A DNA stretch of 64,000 bases from Methylotenera oryzisoli_B (GCA_965613685.1 OZ277031.1:124001-188000); one strand, 5' to 3'; shown: positions 8,681 to 18,723, numbered from the stretch's first letter. Notes: a model not told the origin generated them from the sequence alone. Program-made: numbers and translations.

Positions 8681-9985
8681 TTGTACCTATCCCAACAAAT
8701 TGCAGCCCATGCGGTCAACCTCGTGCTATCAGGACGCAACCTTACCTTAGCCTTGCCGGCAGCCTTAGCCAGCCACCCTAATGCCACTCCGCAACAACGT
8801 GGGGCGGCGCAGGACTTAAGTTACGGCACCTTGCGTTTCTACGGTGAAATCGATGCTTACCTCATACAGTTGCTAGAAAAGCCCTTAAGCGATGACCGCG
8901 TGCATGCCATTTTATTGGTGGCGCTCTACCAATTGCTGCACGATAAAGCCGATGCGTTCACCGTGGTCAATCAAGCGGTGCAAGCGGCGAGCTTACTGAA
9001 AAAGCCGGCGCCTAAAGCCTGGGCTAAGGGCTTGGTGAATGCCATCTTGCGTAATTTTTTACGGCAACAAACGCAGTTGGCCAGCCGCGTCGCCAACAAA
9101 GAAGCGGCGAGCTACTCCTACCCGCAATGGTGGATAAACAAACTCAAAGTGCAATACCCCTTGCATTGGCAGAGCATTTTGCTTAACGGCAATCAGCATC
9201 CGCCCATGACTTTACGCGTCAATTGTAAAAAAATCAGCGTGACGGATTACCAACAATTATTAACTCGACAAGGCATAGAATCAGACCGCCTAGGTGGCCA
9301 GGCCTTGGTTTTGAGTAAGCCGGTGACGGTGGAAAAAATCCCCGGCTTTAACGACGGCGTGGTGTCGGTGCAAGATTACGGTGCGCAATTGGCAGCGCTG
9401 CTGTTGGGTGCAGAAGTTCAGCACAAGGTGCTGGATGCGTGTTCTGCCCCCGGCGGTAAAACCGGCCACATTTTGGAATTAGGCTGCAGCGATTTAACCG
9501 CCTTGGATAGCGACCCCGCTCGCTTGTTAAGAGTGGAAAGCAACTTGCAGCGCTTGCAATTGCACGCCAAGGTGATGGTGGGCGATGCCGCCTCTAGCGA
9601 TTGGTGGGACGGCGTGCCTTTTGATCGGATATTGGCCGATGTGCCTTGCACGGCTTCAGGCATCGTGCGCCGTCATGTCGACATTAAATGGTTGCGCCGC
9701 GAGGCCGACGTGGCTTCCTTCGTCACGCAGCAAGCCAAAATTCTGCCCAATTTATGGCGGATGTTGGCAAAGGGTGGTAAATTGCTTTATGTAAGCTGTT
9801 CGGTTTTTAATGAAGAAAATCAAGGGCAAGTGGACGCATTTTTAAAAAATAATGCCGATGCCAAGCAATTGGCATTCGATGTCAGCGCCGTTTGCGCTGC
9901 CGATAACGTGACCCATTTGCATGGTCAGCTTATTCCCTCTGCCGCGCACGATGGGTTTTTCTATGCCTTATTGCAAAAAAATTAA
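8681..9985 (+). CDS. rsmB: 16S rRNA (cytosine-967-C5) methyltransferase
   Basis: Methylates C967 of 16S rRNA. The 434 residues have an N-terminal NusB-like helical domain (about 1-140) and a C-terminal SAM-dependent NOP2/Sun domain. In the latter, the SAM-binding DACSAPGGKTGH, the catalytic DVPCTASGIVRRHVD and the YVSCSVFNEEN motifs are readable, with both family cysteines kept. Translation appears to start at TTG 8681, since no better ATG lies in frame upstream of the NusB domain. Its last 23 bases overlap the start of the DUF4390 gene. A second RsmB/F-type gene lies at 39840. Confidence 0.95.
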   Translation: MYLSQQIAAHAVNLVLSGRNLTLALPAALASHPNATPQQRGAAQDLSYGTLRFYGEIDAYLIQLLEKPLSDDRVHAILLVALYQLLHDKADAFTVVNQAVQAASLLKKPAPKAWAKGLVNAILRNFLRQQTQLASRVANKEAASYSYPQWWINKLKVQYPLHWQSILLNGNQHPPMTLRVNCKKISVTDYQQLLTRQGIESDRLGGQALVLSKPVTVEKIPGFNDGVVSVQDYGAQLAALLLGAEVQHKVLDACSAPGGKTGHILELGCSDLTALDSDPARLLRVESNLQRLQLHAKVMVGDAASSDWWDGVPFDRILADVPCTASGIVRRHVDIKWLRREADVASFVTQQAKILPNLWRMLAKGGKLLYVSCSVFNEENQGQVDAFLKNNADAKQLAFDVSAVCAADNVTHLHGQLIPSAAHDGFFYALLQKN

Positions 9986-10532
9986 GCTAGTTTTCTTGGC
10001 CTTTTTCTTGGCCTTTTTTTCCATGGCAGGGCTTGCGGCAAACAGCGGCATGTCCGTCAAAAGTGCCGAATTAAAAACACAAGACGACGCTTACGTGCTG
10101 AATGCGGATGTCGATATTAAATTTAGCAGCGCGATAGAAGACGCCATCAGCAAGGGTTACACCTTAAATTTCATCATCGAGTTTCAGCTGGCCACGCCAC
10201 GAAAATATTGGTTTGATGACGAAATTGCCACCGTGACTCAGCGGGTTAGCCTAAGTTACCATGCGCTCTCCAGACAATATGTGCTGGTGCGCGGCGATCA
10301 ACAAAAAACCTTTGTGCGTTTGGATGAAGCCATCGATGACTTGTCCACCATCAGCGACTTAAAAGTCTTCAGCAAACCCCAGGTAGAAAAAGGCGAGCCT
10401 TACAATGCCGGCTTTTTGATGCGCTTGGACACAAAAAAATTACCCAAAACACTGCAGGGCGATGGCCTGGTTTCGGAAGAATGGACCATGACTACACAGC
10501 GTTTTGAATGGCAACCGACTTTATTCAAATGA
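9963..10532 (+). CDS. DUF4390 family exported protein
   Basis: A 189-residue protein with a lysine-containing N-terminus and a hydrophobic signal segment (about residues 8-24, ending GLAA). The soluble periplasmic part is rich in beta-strand-like stretches and resembles the DUF4390 family, whose function is unknown. I chose the ATG at 9963 (MPYCKKIKL) over an in-frame upstream ATG because it starts the signal peptide directly. It overlaps the end of rsmB and sits directly before ntrY, an arrangement repeatedly seen in Betaproteobacteria, which hints at a link with NtrYX signalling. Confidence 0.85.
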   Translation: MPYCKKIKLVFLAFFLAFFSMAGLAANSGMSVKSAELKTQDDAYVLNADVDIKFSSAIEDAISKGYTLNFIIEFQLATPRKYWFDDEIATVTQRVSLSYHALSRQYVLVRGDQQKTFVRLDEAIDDLSTISDLKVFSKPQVEKGEPYNAGFLMRLDTKKLPKTLQGDGLVSEEWTMTTQRFEWQPTLFK

Positions 10533-10545
10533 AACAGCGGGCACC

Positions 10546-12717
10546 ATGAAGTTCATAGTTTTGCTTAGCGCCGCCTTAGGCGCCTTCTTACTGTACTTGC
10601 TGTCAAACGCCAGTGCCAATACCGCTGCCTCCGGCGAATACTATTCCTTGTTGGTGGCGCTGAATATTTTATTGGCGGCCTTTCTAATCGGCGTCATAGG
10701 CTATCAAGTATGGCGTTTATTCAAGCAGATTCGCAGTGGCGTAGTGGGCAGTCGCTTTACCCGTCGATTGTTAATGAGCTTTGCCATGATGGCGCTGATT
10801 CCGGGCTTAATTGTTTATTTGGTGTCGGTTAACTTTTTAACCCGATCCATCGAATCTTGGTTCAATGTCAAAGTAGAGGCTGCGCTAGAAGGCGGCTTAA
10901 ATCTAGGCCGCACCGCCTTGGACATCATGCTCTTGGACGTCAAAGAAAAAGGCGAGAACATGGCCAGCACCTTGGCCTTTCAGCCAGCCAATAGCCGCTC
11001 TATCTTGAACGATTTACGTGAAAAAAGCGGCATTCGGGACGTCACCTTGTTGACTGTGCAAGGCCGAATTTTAGAGGTATCGAATAGCGATGCCAGCTCT
11101 ATCTTGCCGGAATTGCCCAGTGTCGCCCAACTTAGGCAAGCGCGTTTACACATCTTAGGCAGCATAGAGCCAATTAGCAACAAAGGCTTGTACTTGCGCG
11201 TATTGGTGCCGGTGAATGGCCAAGATATTGCCGGTGAAACGCGTATATTGCAGTTGTTGCAACCGGTGCCCAAAGCCTTGGCTAATACCGCCGAGGCGGT
11301 GCAAGACGTTTACCAAGACTACCAACAACTGTCTTACAGCCGTACTTCGCTAAGGGAAGTGTTTGCCCTGACCTTAACCTTGGTCATGATGTTGGCGATG
11401 TTGGGTGCCGTCGCGGTGGCTTTTGTTTTGAGTCGCAAATTATCGGCGCCCTTAACCGTCTTGGCCGAGGGCACTAAAGCCATTGCCAGTGGTGACTACA
11501 GCACGGTTTTGCCGGCGCACGGTAAAGACGAATTGGGTGTCTTGGTGCAATCCTTTAACAGCATGACTCAGCAACTCGATGACGCAACAAAAGCCGCCGA
11601 GCGTAATCGTTCTAGGGTAGAGGCGGCTCGGGGTTACTTGGAAACCATATTGGCGCATTTATCATCCGGCGTCATGGCCTTAAACCAGCGCGGTGAATTG
11701 CGCACGTTCAACGAAGCCGCCAACAATATATTGGCCGTGCAGTTGCAGCATTGCGTGGGCTTGACCATAGAAGAAATGGTCATCAAACAGCCGCGTTTGG
11801 AGGCCTTCTTTTTGGCCATCGCCATGCACAATCAGCATGCCGTGGGAGAAGAACCCGCTATAGTCTCCACAGTTGAAGCCACTAAGGACGAGTTGTTTAC
11901 CCAGATAGAATTGCTCAGCGGTCAAGGTAAGCAAATACTCACCTTACGCGGCACGCGTTTACCGGATGGCGGTTACGTGGCGGTGTTTGACGATGCCACC
12001 AGTATGATACAAGCGCAGCGTGATGCCGCGTGGGGGGAAGTGGCCAGGCGCTTGGCGCACGAAATTAAAAACCCATTGACGCCCATACAGTTGTCGGCCG
12101 AGCGCATGGCGCATAAATTAGTCGACAAATTGGATGACAGCGATGCCGACATGCTGAAACGCTCGACCGCTACCATCGTCAATCAAGTCGATGCCTTAAA
12201 ACGCATGGTCAATGAATTCAGTGAGTATGCCCGCTCGCCCGCCCCGCAATTGCAAGCCCTGGATTTGAATAAACTCATACAAGAAGTGGTGTCGTTTTAC
12301 GATTTGCCGGCCAGGAAATTGCACGTGTCTTTGGAAAAACAAACCTCTGCCATTAAGGGCGACAGCACCATGTTGCGCCAAGTGATACACAACTTGCTGC
12401 AAAATGCCCAAGATGCCTTAGTCGATCAAAGCGATGCCTTAATCCAAGTGCAAACTAAATCGGTAGGCCCGATGTTGGTATTAACGGTGACGGATAACGG
12501 CGCCGGTTTCCCAGCCGAAATGTTGGCGCATGCCTTTGAGCCTTACATGACGACAAAATCGCACGGTACCGGTTTGGGTCTGGCCATCGTCAAGAAGATC
12601 ATAGAAGAGCATAAAGGCTGGATAAAAATTGAGAATTTAAGCGACCTTGATGCCGATTTAGCCGATCGTCCAAACAGCGGGGCGGTGGTGACCATCAGCC
12701 TGCCATTGGACGCATGA
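10546..12717 (+). CDS. ntrY: NtrY-type membrane sensor histidine kinase
   Basis: A 723-residue sensor kinase starting at the ATG at 10546. It has membrane segments at the N-terminus and near residues 280-300 flanking a periplasmic region. These are followed by a HAMP linker (about 295-345), a PAS-like domain (about 375-480), the HisKA box ARRLAHEIKNPLTPIQL with phospho-acceptor His505, and a HATPase domain ending with the GTGLGLAIVKK G-box (about 675). NtrY kinases are linked to nitrogen and redox or respiratory control in several proteobacteria, but the signal here cannot be read from sequence. The cognate regulator follows after 69 bases. Confidence 0.93.
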   Translation: MKFIVLLSAALGAFLLYLLSNASANTAASGEYYSLLVALNILLAAFLIGVIGYQVWRLFKQIRSGVVGSRFTRRLLMSFAMMALIPGLIVYLVSVNFLTRSIESWFNVKVEAALEGGLNLGRTALDIMLLDVKEKGENMASTLAFQPANSRSILNDLREKSGIRDVTLLTVQGRILEVSNSDASSILPELPSVAQLRQARLHILGSIEPISNKGLYLRVLVPVNGQDIAGETRILQLLQPVPKALANTAEAVQDVYQDYQQLSYSRTSLREVFALTLTLVMMLAMLGAVAVAFVLSRKLSAPLTVLAEGTKAIASGDYSTVLPAHGKDELGVLVQSFNSMTQQLDDATKAAERNRSRVEAARGYLETILAHLSSGVMALNQRGELRTFNEAANNILAVQLQHCVGLTIEEMVIKQPRLEAFFLAIAMHNQHAVGEEPAIVSTVEATKDELFTQIELLSGQGKQILTLRGTRLPDGGYVAVFDDATSMIQAQRDAAWGEVARRLAHEIKNPLTPIQLSAERMAHKLVDKLDDSDADMLKRSTATIVNQVDALKRMVNEFSEYARSPAPQLQALDLNKLIQEVVSFYDLPARKLHVSLEKQTSAIKGDSTMLRQVIHNLLQNAQDALVDQSDALIQVQTKSVGPMLVLTVTDNGAGFPAEMLAHAFEPYMTTKSHGTGLGLAIVKKIIEEHKGWIKIENLSDLDADLADRPNSGAVVTISLPLDA

Positions 12718-12786
12718 GCTTAGCCCGCAATTGAATTTTTAGCCGCTATTTTAGTAACACAACCATAGAGAAATAAAAGAATCAGC

Positions 12787-14103
12787 ATGGCAGCAAAACA
12801 TATATTAGTGGTCGATGACGAAATAGGCATACGCGAATTGTTGCGCGATATCTTGCAAGACGAAGGCTATCGCGTGCAGTTGGCAGAGAATGCCGCTGCC
12901 GCGCGCGCGGCCAGGTTGCAGGAACGGCCAGACATGGTGTTGTTGGACATATGGATGCCCGATTGCGATGGCATCACCTTGCTTAAAGAATGGGTGAATA
13001 GCAGCTTGTTGACCATGCCAGTGGTGATGATGTCCGGGCATGGCACCATAGACACGGCGGTGGAAGCAACGCGTATCGGTGCGTTTGATTTTTTAGAAAA
13101 ACCGATTGCCTTACAAAAGCTGTTAAAAACCGTCAGCACCGCTTTAAAACACGGTGAACAACGGCCTAAATCGGCCATGAATTTAGCCAGCCTCGGCAAA
13201 AGCCCTATCATCACGGCTCTGAAAGAGCGCTTGGATAAAATCGCCGACAATGTCAGCCCTGCGCCGGTATTGTTGATAGGCCCTAAAGGCAGTGGCGCGG
13301 AATTGTGCGCGCGCTATTTGCAGGAAGCCGACAGCCCGTGGTTGGCCTTAAGCGACTACGCCCGCTTGGCCCATGAGCCTATGGAAGTATTAGAAGGCCT
13401 ACGCGGTGGCGTGTTGTTCATCGCCGAGCTAACCGAGCTTAATAAAGCCGAGCAAAAAGGCTTGTTATTGTTGATCGCTAAATCCGACAAATACCGGGTG
13501 CGCGTGGTGTGTGCCACCAGCGAAAACCTGCCCAGGTTACAGGCCGAGGGCTTGTTTGATTACAATTTATACCAAACGCTAACGGCATCGTCGCTTAGCA
13601 TGCCGGCCTTGAATGACCATAAAGAAGACATACCGGATTTGGTGGTGGCCATCACCCATTTGCAATTGGAATTGGCCGGCATGGATTACCGCGAGTTTGA
13701 CGTGGCAGCATTAAACGCCCTGCGTAACAGCGATTGGCCTGGGGATTTGGCGCAACTCGATGCGGTGCTACGCAACTTATTGCAAACTAGTTTGGGTGAA
13801 AAAATTGGCTTAGAGGACGTGAAGCGCGTCTTGCATCAATTTGATGACAGGCAAGTCATGGGGTCGACCGAGTTGACCGTGGCCGTGCAGATTCAAAGTG
13901 AACAATCGGTCAGTTTGAGTTTGGACAGCGGTTTGTTTGATCAACCGCTGCGCGAAGCGCGTGACGACTTCGAGCGCCGCTATTTTGAGCACCACATCAA
14001 ATTGGTGGCGCATAACATGAGTAAATTGGCCGAGATTGCCGGCTTAGAGCGCACCCATTTGTACCGCAAGCTCAAGCAGCTGGGCATTAAAATAAAAGCT
14101 TAA
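12787..14103 (+). CDS. ntrX: NtrX-like response regulator with a degenerate AAA+ domain
   Basis: A 438-residue regulator with an intact receiver domain (Asp54 in VLLDIWMPD, and the LEKPI lysine at 105) and an intact Fis-type helix-turn-helix at 385-435. The central sigma-54 activator ATPase is eroded. Walker A reads GPKGSGAE (165-172) where GxxGxGKE is expected, so the lysine is lost. Walker B reads GGVLFIAE (207-214) with Ala213 for the Asp. The GAFTGA loop is missing together with about 30 residues, the arginine-finger LYYRL reads LYQTL, and sensor II NVREL reads DLAQL. It should therefore bind DNA under NtrY control but not remodel sigma-54 polymerase. The pairing with NtrY is clear from adjacency. 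Confidence 0.92.
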   Translation: MAAKHILVVDDEIGIRELLRDILQDEGYRVQLAENAAAARAARLQERPDMVLLDIWMPDCDGITLLKEWVNSSLLTMPVVMMSGHGTIDTAVEATRIGAFDFLEKPIALQKLLKTVSTALKHGEQRPKSAMNLASLGKSPIITALKERLDKIADNVSPAPVLLIGPKGSGAELCARYLQEADSPWLALSDYARLAHEPMEVLEGLRGGVLFIAELTELNKAEQKGLLLLIAKSDKYRVRVVCATSENLPRLQAEGLFDYNLYQTLTASSLSMPALNDHKEDIPDLVVAITHLQLELAGMDYREFDVAALNALRNSDWPGDLAQLDAVLRNLLQTSLGEKIGLEDVKRVLHQFDDRQVMGSTELTVAVQIQSEQSVSLSLDSGLFDQPLREARDDFERRYFEHHIKLVAHNMSKLAEIAGLERTHLYRKLKQLGIKIKA

Positions 14104-14867
14104 TTCGCTAATTCCAATACCACCGGCGTATGGTCGGATGGCCGTTCTAATTTACGCGGCGCTTTGTCTATGTGCGCAGCGCTGCAGTGTGATTTGAGCG
14201 CGTCGCTGACTAATATATGGTCTATGCGCATGCCTAGGTTACGCCTAAATCCCATCATGCGGTAATCCCACCAACTAAAGCTTTTATCCGTTTGTTCAAA
14301 CAACCTAAAGCTGTCGTGCAATCCCAATCCCAATAGCGCCTGAAACGCTGCCCGTTCGGCAGGACTGACCAAGACTTGGCCTAGCCAAGCGCTGGGGTCG
14401 TGGCAATCGCGGTCTTCCGGTGCAATGTTGTAATCGCCTAATAGCAACAAATTTGGGTGCAAGCTGAGTTCATTTTTTAGCCAGCCGTTGAGGGCGCTCA
14501 GCCAACGTAATTTGTATTGGTATTTGTCCGATTCGACGGCTTGGCCATTCGGGATGTAGGCGCATACCACGCGCATGCCGGCTATGGTGGCAGCGATGAC
14601 GCGTTGCTGCTCATCGGCAAATTGCGGGATGTTATGTTGAATATCGGTCATGGCATGGCGACTGATGATGGCCACGCCGTTATAGGTTTTTTGCCCAATG
14701 TGGACCGCTTGGTAGCCTATCGCTTGCAAGTCGGCGTAAGGGAATTTATGGTCCTCTTGCTTGGTCTCTTGCAAGCACAATACGTCGGGTTGATTGCTTT
14801 GCAGCCAATCCAAGACATGTGGCAGCCTAACGTTTAACGAATTGACATTCCAAGTTGCGAACTTCAT
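14100..14867 (-). CDS. xth: Exodeoxyribonuclease III
   Basis: AP endonuclease and 3'-5' exonuclease of base-excision repair. The 255 residues carry the family motifs MKFATWNVNSLNVRL, LCLQETK (metal-binding Glu), LLGDYNIAP and SDHTPVVLEL with the catalytic His near the C-terminus. The gene is convergent with ntrX and overlaps its end by four bases. It follows prlC by seven bases, so it is the last gene of the minus-strand PTS/prlC run. Confidence 0.96.
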   Translation of the reverse strand: MKFATWNVNSLNVRLPHVLDWLQSNQPDVLCLQETKQEDHKFPYADLQAIGYQAVHIGQKTYNGVAIISRHAMTDIQHNIPQFADEQQRVIAATIAGMRVVCAYIPNGQAVESDKYQYKLRWLSALNGWLKNELSLHPNLLLLGDYNIAPEDRDCHDPSAWLGQVLVSPAERAAFQALLGLGLHDSFRLFEQTDKSFSWWDYRMMGFRRNLGMRIDHILVSDALKSHCSAAHIDKAPRKLERPSDHTPVVLELAN

Positions 14868-14874
14868 GGGGCCA

Positions 14875-16917
14875 TCAATTCATGCCATTGTGACGCAACA
14901 AGGCGTCGATATTTGGCGCGCGACCGCGAAATGCCGTGAACGATTCCAGGGCTGGCCTAGAACCGCCTTGCGCCAAAATTTCTTGCCAATAGCGTTGGCC
15001 TGTTTCTGGGCAAAGCACGCCGTTTTCTTCAAATAGGCTGTAGGCATCGGCCGATAGCACTTCTGCCCATTTATAGCTGTAATAACCGGCCGCGTAACCA
15101 CCGGAAAAAATGTGGGTGAAATTATTTGGAAAGCGGTTCCATTTTGGTGGGCGCACCACCGCCACTTCATCGCGCACCTGTTCGATGAGGTCCAAGGCAG
15201 TTTCTTTGCCGTGTGGATCAAAGGAACCGTGTAAGCGGATGTCAAATAATGAAAACTCAATTTGCCGCACGGTTTGCATGCCGGCTTGGAAGTTTTTGGC
15301 CGCCACCATTTTGTCGAATAAGGCGCGCGGCAATTGCTCGCCGCTTTCGACATGAGCGGTCATGTGACGCAACACGTCCCATTCCCAGCAGAAGTTTTCC
15401 ATGAATTGACTGGGCAGTTCGACCGCATCCCATTCCACGCCTTTGATACCGGACACGCTGTAATCGTCCACTTTGGTCAGCATGTGGTGTATGCCGTGGC
15501 CAAATTCGTGGAACATGGTTAAGACTTCGTCGTGGGTAAATAAAGCCGGTTTGTCGCCGACCGGGGCGGAAAAGTTGCAGGTTAAAAAAGCCACCGGCGT
15601 CGTCACTTGGTCCAATACTTTGCGCCGGGTAATGGCTTCGTCCATCCATGCGCCACCGCGTTTGTTGTTACGCGCGTACAAGTCCAAATAAAATTGACCT
15701 ATTAAATGCCCGTGCGCATCCTTGATGTCGTAAAAACTGGCGCTGTCATGCCAGACAGAGGCGTGCGACTTGACCACGTTAACCGCAAAAATGGTTTCCA
15801 CCACTTTAAATAAACCGCTTAAGACTATGTCTTCCGGGAAGTACTGTTTGACTTCTAAGTCAGAGAACGCGTATTTTTCTTCGCGTAATTTTTCTGAGGC
15901 ATAGGACACGTCCCATGCTTGCATGTCGTTGATGCCTAGTTTTTTTGCGTAGGCTTCCAACTCTTGTTTGTCTCTTAGCGCGTAGGGTTTGGCTTTATCC
16001 GCCAAGTCCTGCAGGAACGCTTCCACTTGTTGCGGCGATTCGGCCATTTTAGTGGCCACCGACAATTCGGCGTAATTGGCAAAGCCGAGTAATTGCGCCG
16101 CTTCCAATTTGAGTTTTAAAATTTGCGCAATGATAGGGGTGTTGTCCCATTCTGCTTTACCAAATTCAGAGGCACGGGTGGCGTAAGCGCGGTATAGGGT
16201 TTCGCGCAATTCCCGGTTGTCGGCGTACTGCAACACCGGTAAATAAGAGGGGAAGTGCAAACTAAATTGGTAGCCGTTTTTGCCGGATTCTTGGGCGGCC
16301 GCTTTTGCTGCAGCCAATACGTCCTCGGGGATGCCGCTTAAGCGGCTGAGGTCTTCAACCACCAAGGTGTAATCGTTGGTGTTGTCCAAGACATTCTCTT
16401 CAAACTTGGAAGCCAGTTTGGATAATTCCTCTTGTATGGCTTTAAAGCGACTCTTTTCTGCCGGCGCCAATTCGGCGCCGCCTAGGCGAAAATCACGCAA
16501 TTCGTTTTCTATGATTTTCTGTTGTGCTGGCGTCAGTTTGGCATAAGCGGGGTCGGCGCGCAGGCTGCGAAATTTTGCGTAAAGGCGCTCGTCTTGGCCG
16601 AGGTCGGCATAAAAATCCGTGAGTTTGGATAGGTTGGTATTGTAAGCTTCACGCAGGGCCGGGCTGTTGACCACGCCATTCATGTGGCCAACTTGTGACC
16701 AGGCGCGGGCTAACTTTTCTTCCATGTCTTCCAATTTGGCGGCGAAATTATCCCAAGTGACTTTTTCGCTGGCGTTGGCCAGGCTGTCTATGGCCGCTCT
16801 GGCTTCGCTGAGCAAATGGTCCATGGCTGGGCTAATGTGCTCCGCTTGCACTGCTTCAAATTTGGGTAAACCTGAGAAGTGCAAGAGGGGATTATGGCTT
16901 AATGATGAGGCCGACAC
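14875..16917 (-). CDS. prlC: Oligopeptidase A (M3 family)
   Basis: A cytoplasmic zinc metallopeptidase that clears short peptides, including signal-peptide fragments. The 680 residues are the normal length, with the zinc motif HEFGHGIHHM in the C-terminal third. The start is GTG at 16917 preceded by an AAGGAT ribosome site; I see no ATG that keeps the N-terminus NPLLHFSGLPKFEAV complete. It lies 20 bases downstream of ptsI on the same strand and probably shares its transcript. Confidence 0.95.
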   Translation of the reverse strand: MSASSLSHNPLLHFSGLPKFEAVQAEHISPAMDHLLSEARAAIDSLANASEKVTWDNFAAKLEDMEEKLARAWSQVGHMNGVVNSPALREAYNTNLSKLTDFYADLGQDERLYAKFRSLRADPAYAKLTPAQQKIIENELRDFRLGGAELAPAEKSRFKAIQEELSKLASKFEENVLDNTNDYTLVVEDLSRLSGIPEDVLAAAKAAAQESGKNGYQFSLHFPSYLPVLQYADNRELRETLYRAYATRASEFGKAEWDNTPIIAQILKLKLEAAQLLGFANYAELSVATKMAESPQQVEAFLQDLADKAKPYALRDKQELEAYAKKLGINDMQAWDVSYASEKLREEKYAFSDLEVKQYFPEDIVLSGLFKVVETIFAVNVVKSHASVWHDSASFYDIKDAHGHLIGQFYLDLYARNNKRGGAWMDEAITRRKVLDQVTTPVAFLTCNFSAPVGDKPALFTHDEVLTMFHEFGHGIHHMLTKVDDYSVSGIKGVEWDAVELPSQFMENFCWEWDVLRHMTAHVESGEQLPRALFDKMVAAKNFQAGMQTVRQIEFSLFDIRLHGSFDPHGKETALDLIEQVRDEVAVVRPPKWNRFPNNFTHIFSGGYAAGYYSYKWAEVLSADAYSLFEENGVLCPETGQRYWQEILAQGGSRPALESFTAFRGRAPNIDALLRHNGMN

Positions 16918-16937
16918 GGTCGTTTATCCTTATAGGG

Positions 16938-18704
16938 CTATTTCAATTTTAAATGCGGGCTGCTGTTTAATTTTGCCAGCAGCGGTTCAATTTTTTCTAT
17001 GTCGGTTTGCGTTAAAATTTTTCGCGCTTGGTCCTTAAGTTGCGACGCTTGGCTGCGTAAGATCTGTTGCTTCACCCCCAAAATGTGCGAGGGGTGCATG
17101 GACAATTGCCTTAAGCCCATGCCAACTAAGAGCTTGGTCAGCTTAATGTCGCCGGCCATTTCACCGCAAACCGACACCGATTTGCCTAACTTTTCACCGG
17201 CCTTGATGGTCATGGTGATTAACTTCAGCACCGATGGGTGTATCGGGTTATATAGATGCGCTACGGCGTCATCGGTTCGATCGATGGCCAAGGTATATTG
17301 AATTAAATCGTTGGTGCCTATGGACAGAAAGTCCAATTCTTTAGCAAATGCCTCGGCATTGATGGCCGCTGCCGGGATTTCTATCATGCCGCCCAATGGG
17401 GTATTTTCATTAAAGGCCATGTTCTGTTTGCGTAAGCTGATTTTCGCCCGCTCTAAGAGCAATTTGCATTGGCGTAATTCGGCCAAGTTGGACAGCATGG
17501 GAATTAAAATTTTGATCTGACCAAACTGCGAGGCGCGCAATAAAGCGCGCAATTGCGTATGAAAAATCTGCGGTTCGCTTAAGCAATAACGGATGGCGCG
17601 TAAGCCTAAGGCGGGGTTGGCGCAGGTCACCACGGTATCGGGGTTCATCTGTTTGTCGGCGCCTAAATCCAAGGTACGGATAATGACGGGTAAGCCTTTC
17701 ATGGCCACGGCGACGGTTTTGTAGGCCTGGAATTGCTCCTCTTCATCGGGCATTTCGCGCCTGTTCATGAATAGAAATTCCGTTCTGTACAAACCGATGC
17801 CGGTGGCGCCGGATGCGCTGACCGCCACCACGTCTTCTGGCACTTCAATGTTGGCGAATAATGCTACGGCCACGCCATCCAAGGTGACGGCTTTGGTGGT
17901 TTTAATGCGCTGTAATTTTTGTTGCTCAAGTTCCCACTGCTCTTGACGCAATTTGTATTCGGTGAGGATGCTGATATCGGGGTTAACGATGACCACCCCT
18001 TGACTGCCATCGACGATGATTAACTCGCCGTCACGAATTAAATCGCGGGCTTTTTGCAAGGCGACGATGGACGGGATGTTTAAGCTGCGCGCCAATATGG
18101 CGGTGTGCGAGGTGATGCCACCCACGTCGGTAATGAACGCAGCAAATTCGTGGTGCTTAAATTGGATGGCGTCTGCCGGCGAAATGTCGTGGGCTACCAG
18201 GATCAGTTTGCGTTCTTCGTTTAAGGCGCTGGTTTGCCGTTCCGTGCTGAGTTGACTGGGGTGGCCGAGCAAGACTTTGATGACGCGCTCCACCACTTGG
18301 ATGACATCTTGTTTGCGCTCACGCAAGTAATCGTCTTCAATTTGCTCAAATTGATCAACGATGTCATCCATTTGCAATTTAATCGCCCACTCGGCATTGC
18401 ATAACTCGTTGCGGATGATGTCTTTGGGGATTTCTGCTAGCGATTTGTCTTCTAGCATCATTAAATGCGTGCCGATAAAAGCCGCCAATTCAGCAGGGGC
18501 ATTTTTGCGCAAACTGCTGTTAATTTTCAGCAAATCTTGCTTAACGGTTGCGATCGCGTCGCTAAAACGACTTATTTCTGCGTCGATTAAATGCGCCGGC
18601 AAGGGGTAATGCACCACTTCCAACAAGGCATTGGACACCAAATGCGCATGGCCTATGGCTATGCCACTGGATACCCCGACCCCGTGTAGGCAAAAACTAG
18701 TCAT
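16938..18704 (-). CDS. ptsI: PTS enzyme I (phosphoenolpyruvate-protein phosphotransferase)
   Basis: Transfers phosphate from PEP to HPr. The start is placed at 18704 (MTSFCLHGVGVSSG) with an AAGGG ribosome site; a longer frame would overlap ptsH. The 588-residue product has the phospho-histidine motif GGITSHTAILA with His200 and a C-terminal PEP-binding barrel containing LYRTEFLFMNR and FLSIGTNDLIQYTLAIDR. It works with HPr and the EIIA domain encoded upstream. No sugar permease (EIIBC) is near, so the chain probably serves regulation rather than uptake. Confidence 0.95.
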   Translation of the reverse strand: MTSFCLHGVGVSSGIAIGHAHLVSNALLEVVHYPLPAHLIDAEISRFSDAIATVKQDLLKINSSLRKNAPAELAAFIGTHLMMLEDKSLAEIPKDIIRNELCNAEWAIKLQMDDIVDQFEQIEDDYLRERKQDVIQVVERVIKVLLGHPSQLSTERQTSALNEERKLILVAHDISPADAIQFKHHEFAAFITDVGGITSHTAILARSLNIPSIVALQKARDLIRDGELIIVDGSQGVVIVNPDISILTEYKLRQEQWELEQQKLQRIKTTKAVTLDGVAVALFANIEVPEDVVAVSASGATGIGLYRTEFLFMNRREMPDEEEQFQAYKTVAVAMKGLPVIIRTLDLGADKQMNPDTVVTCANPALGLRAIRYCLSEPQIFHTQLRALLRASQFGQIKILIPMLSNLAELRQCKLLLERAKISLRKQNMAFNENTPLGGMIEIPAAAINAEAFAKELDFLSIGTNDLIQYTLAIDRTDDAVAHLYNPIHPSVLKLITMTIKAGEKLGKSVSVCGEMAGDIKLTKLLVGMGLRQLSMHPSHILGVKQQILRSQASQLKDQARKILTQTDIEKIEPLLAKLNSSPHLKLK

Positions 18705-18723
18705 GCGACTGCCCTTGTGTCCA

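Noticed and set aside
15257..15649. 130-codon frame on the minus strand inside prlC in another frame.
   Set aside because: It overlaps the conserved catalytic core of prlC completely and looks like a frame-shadow.
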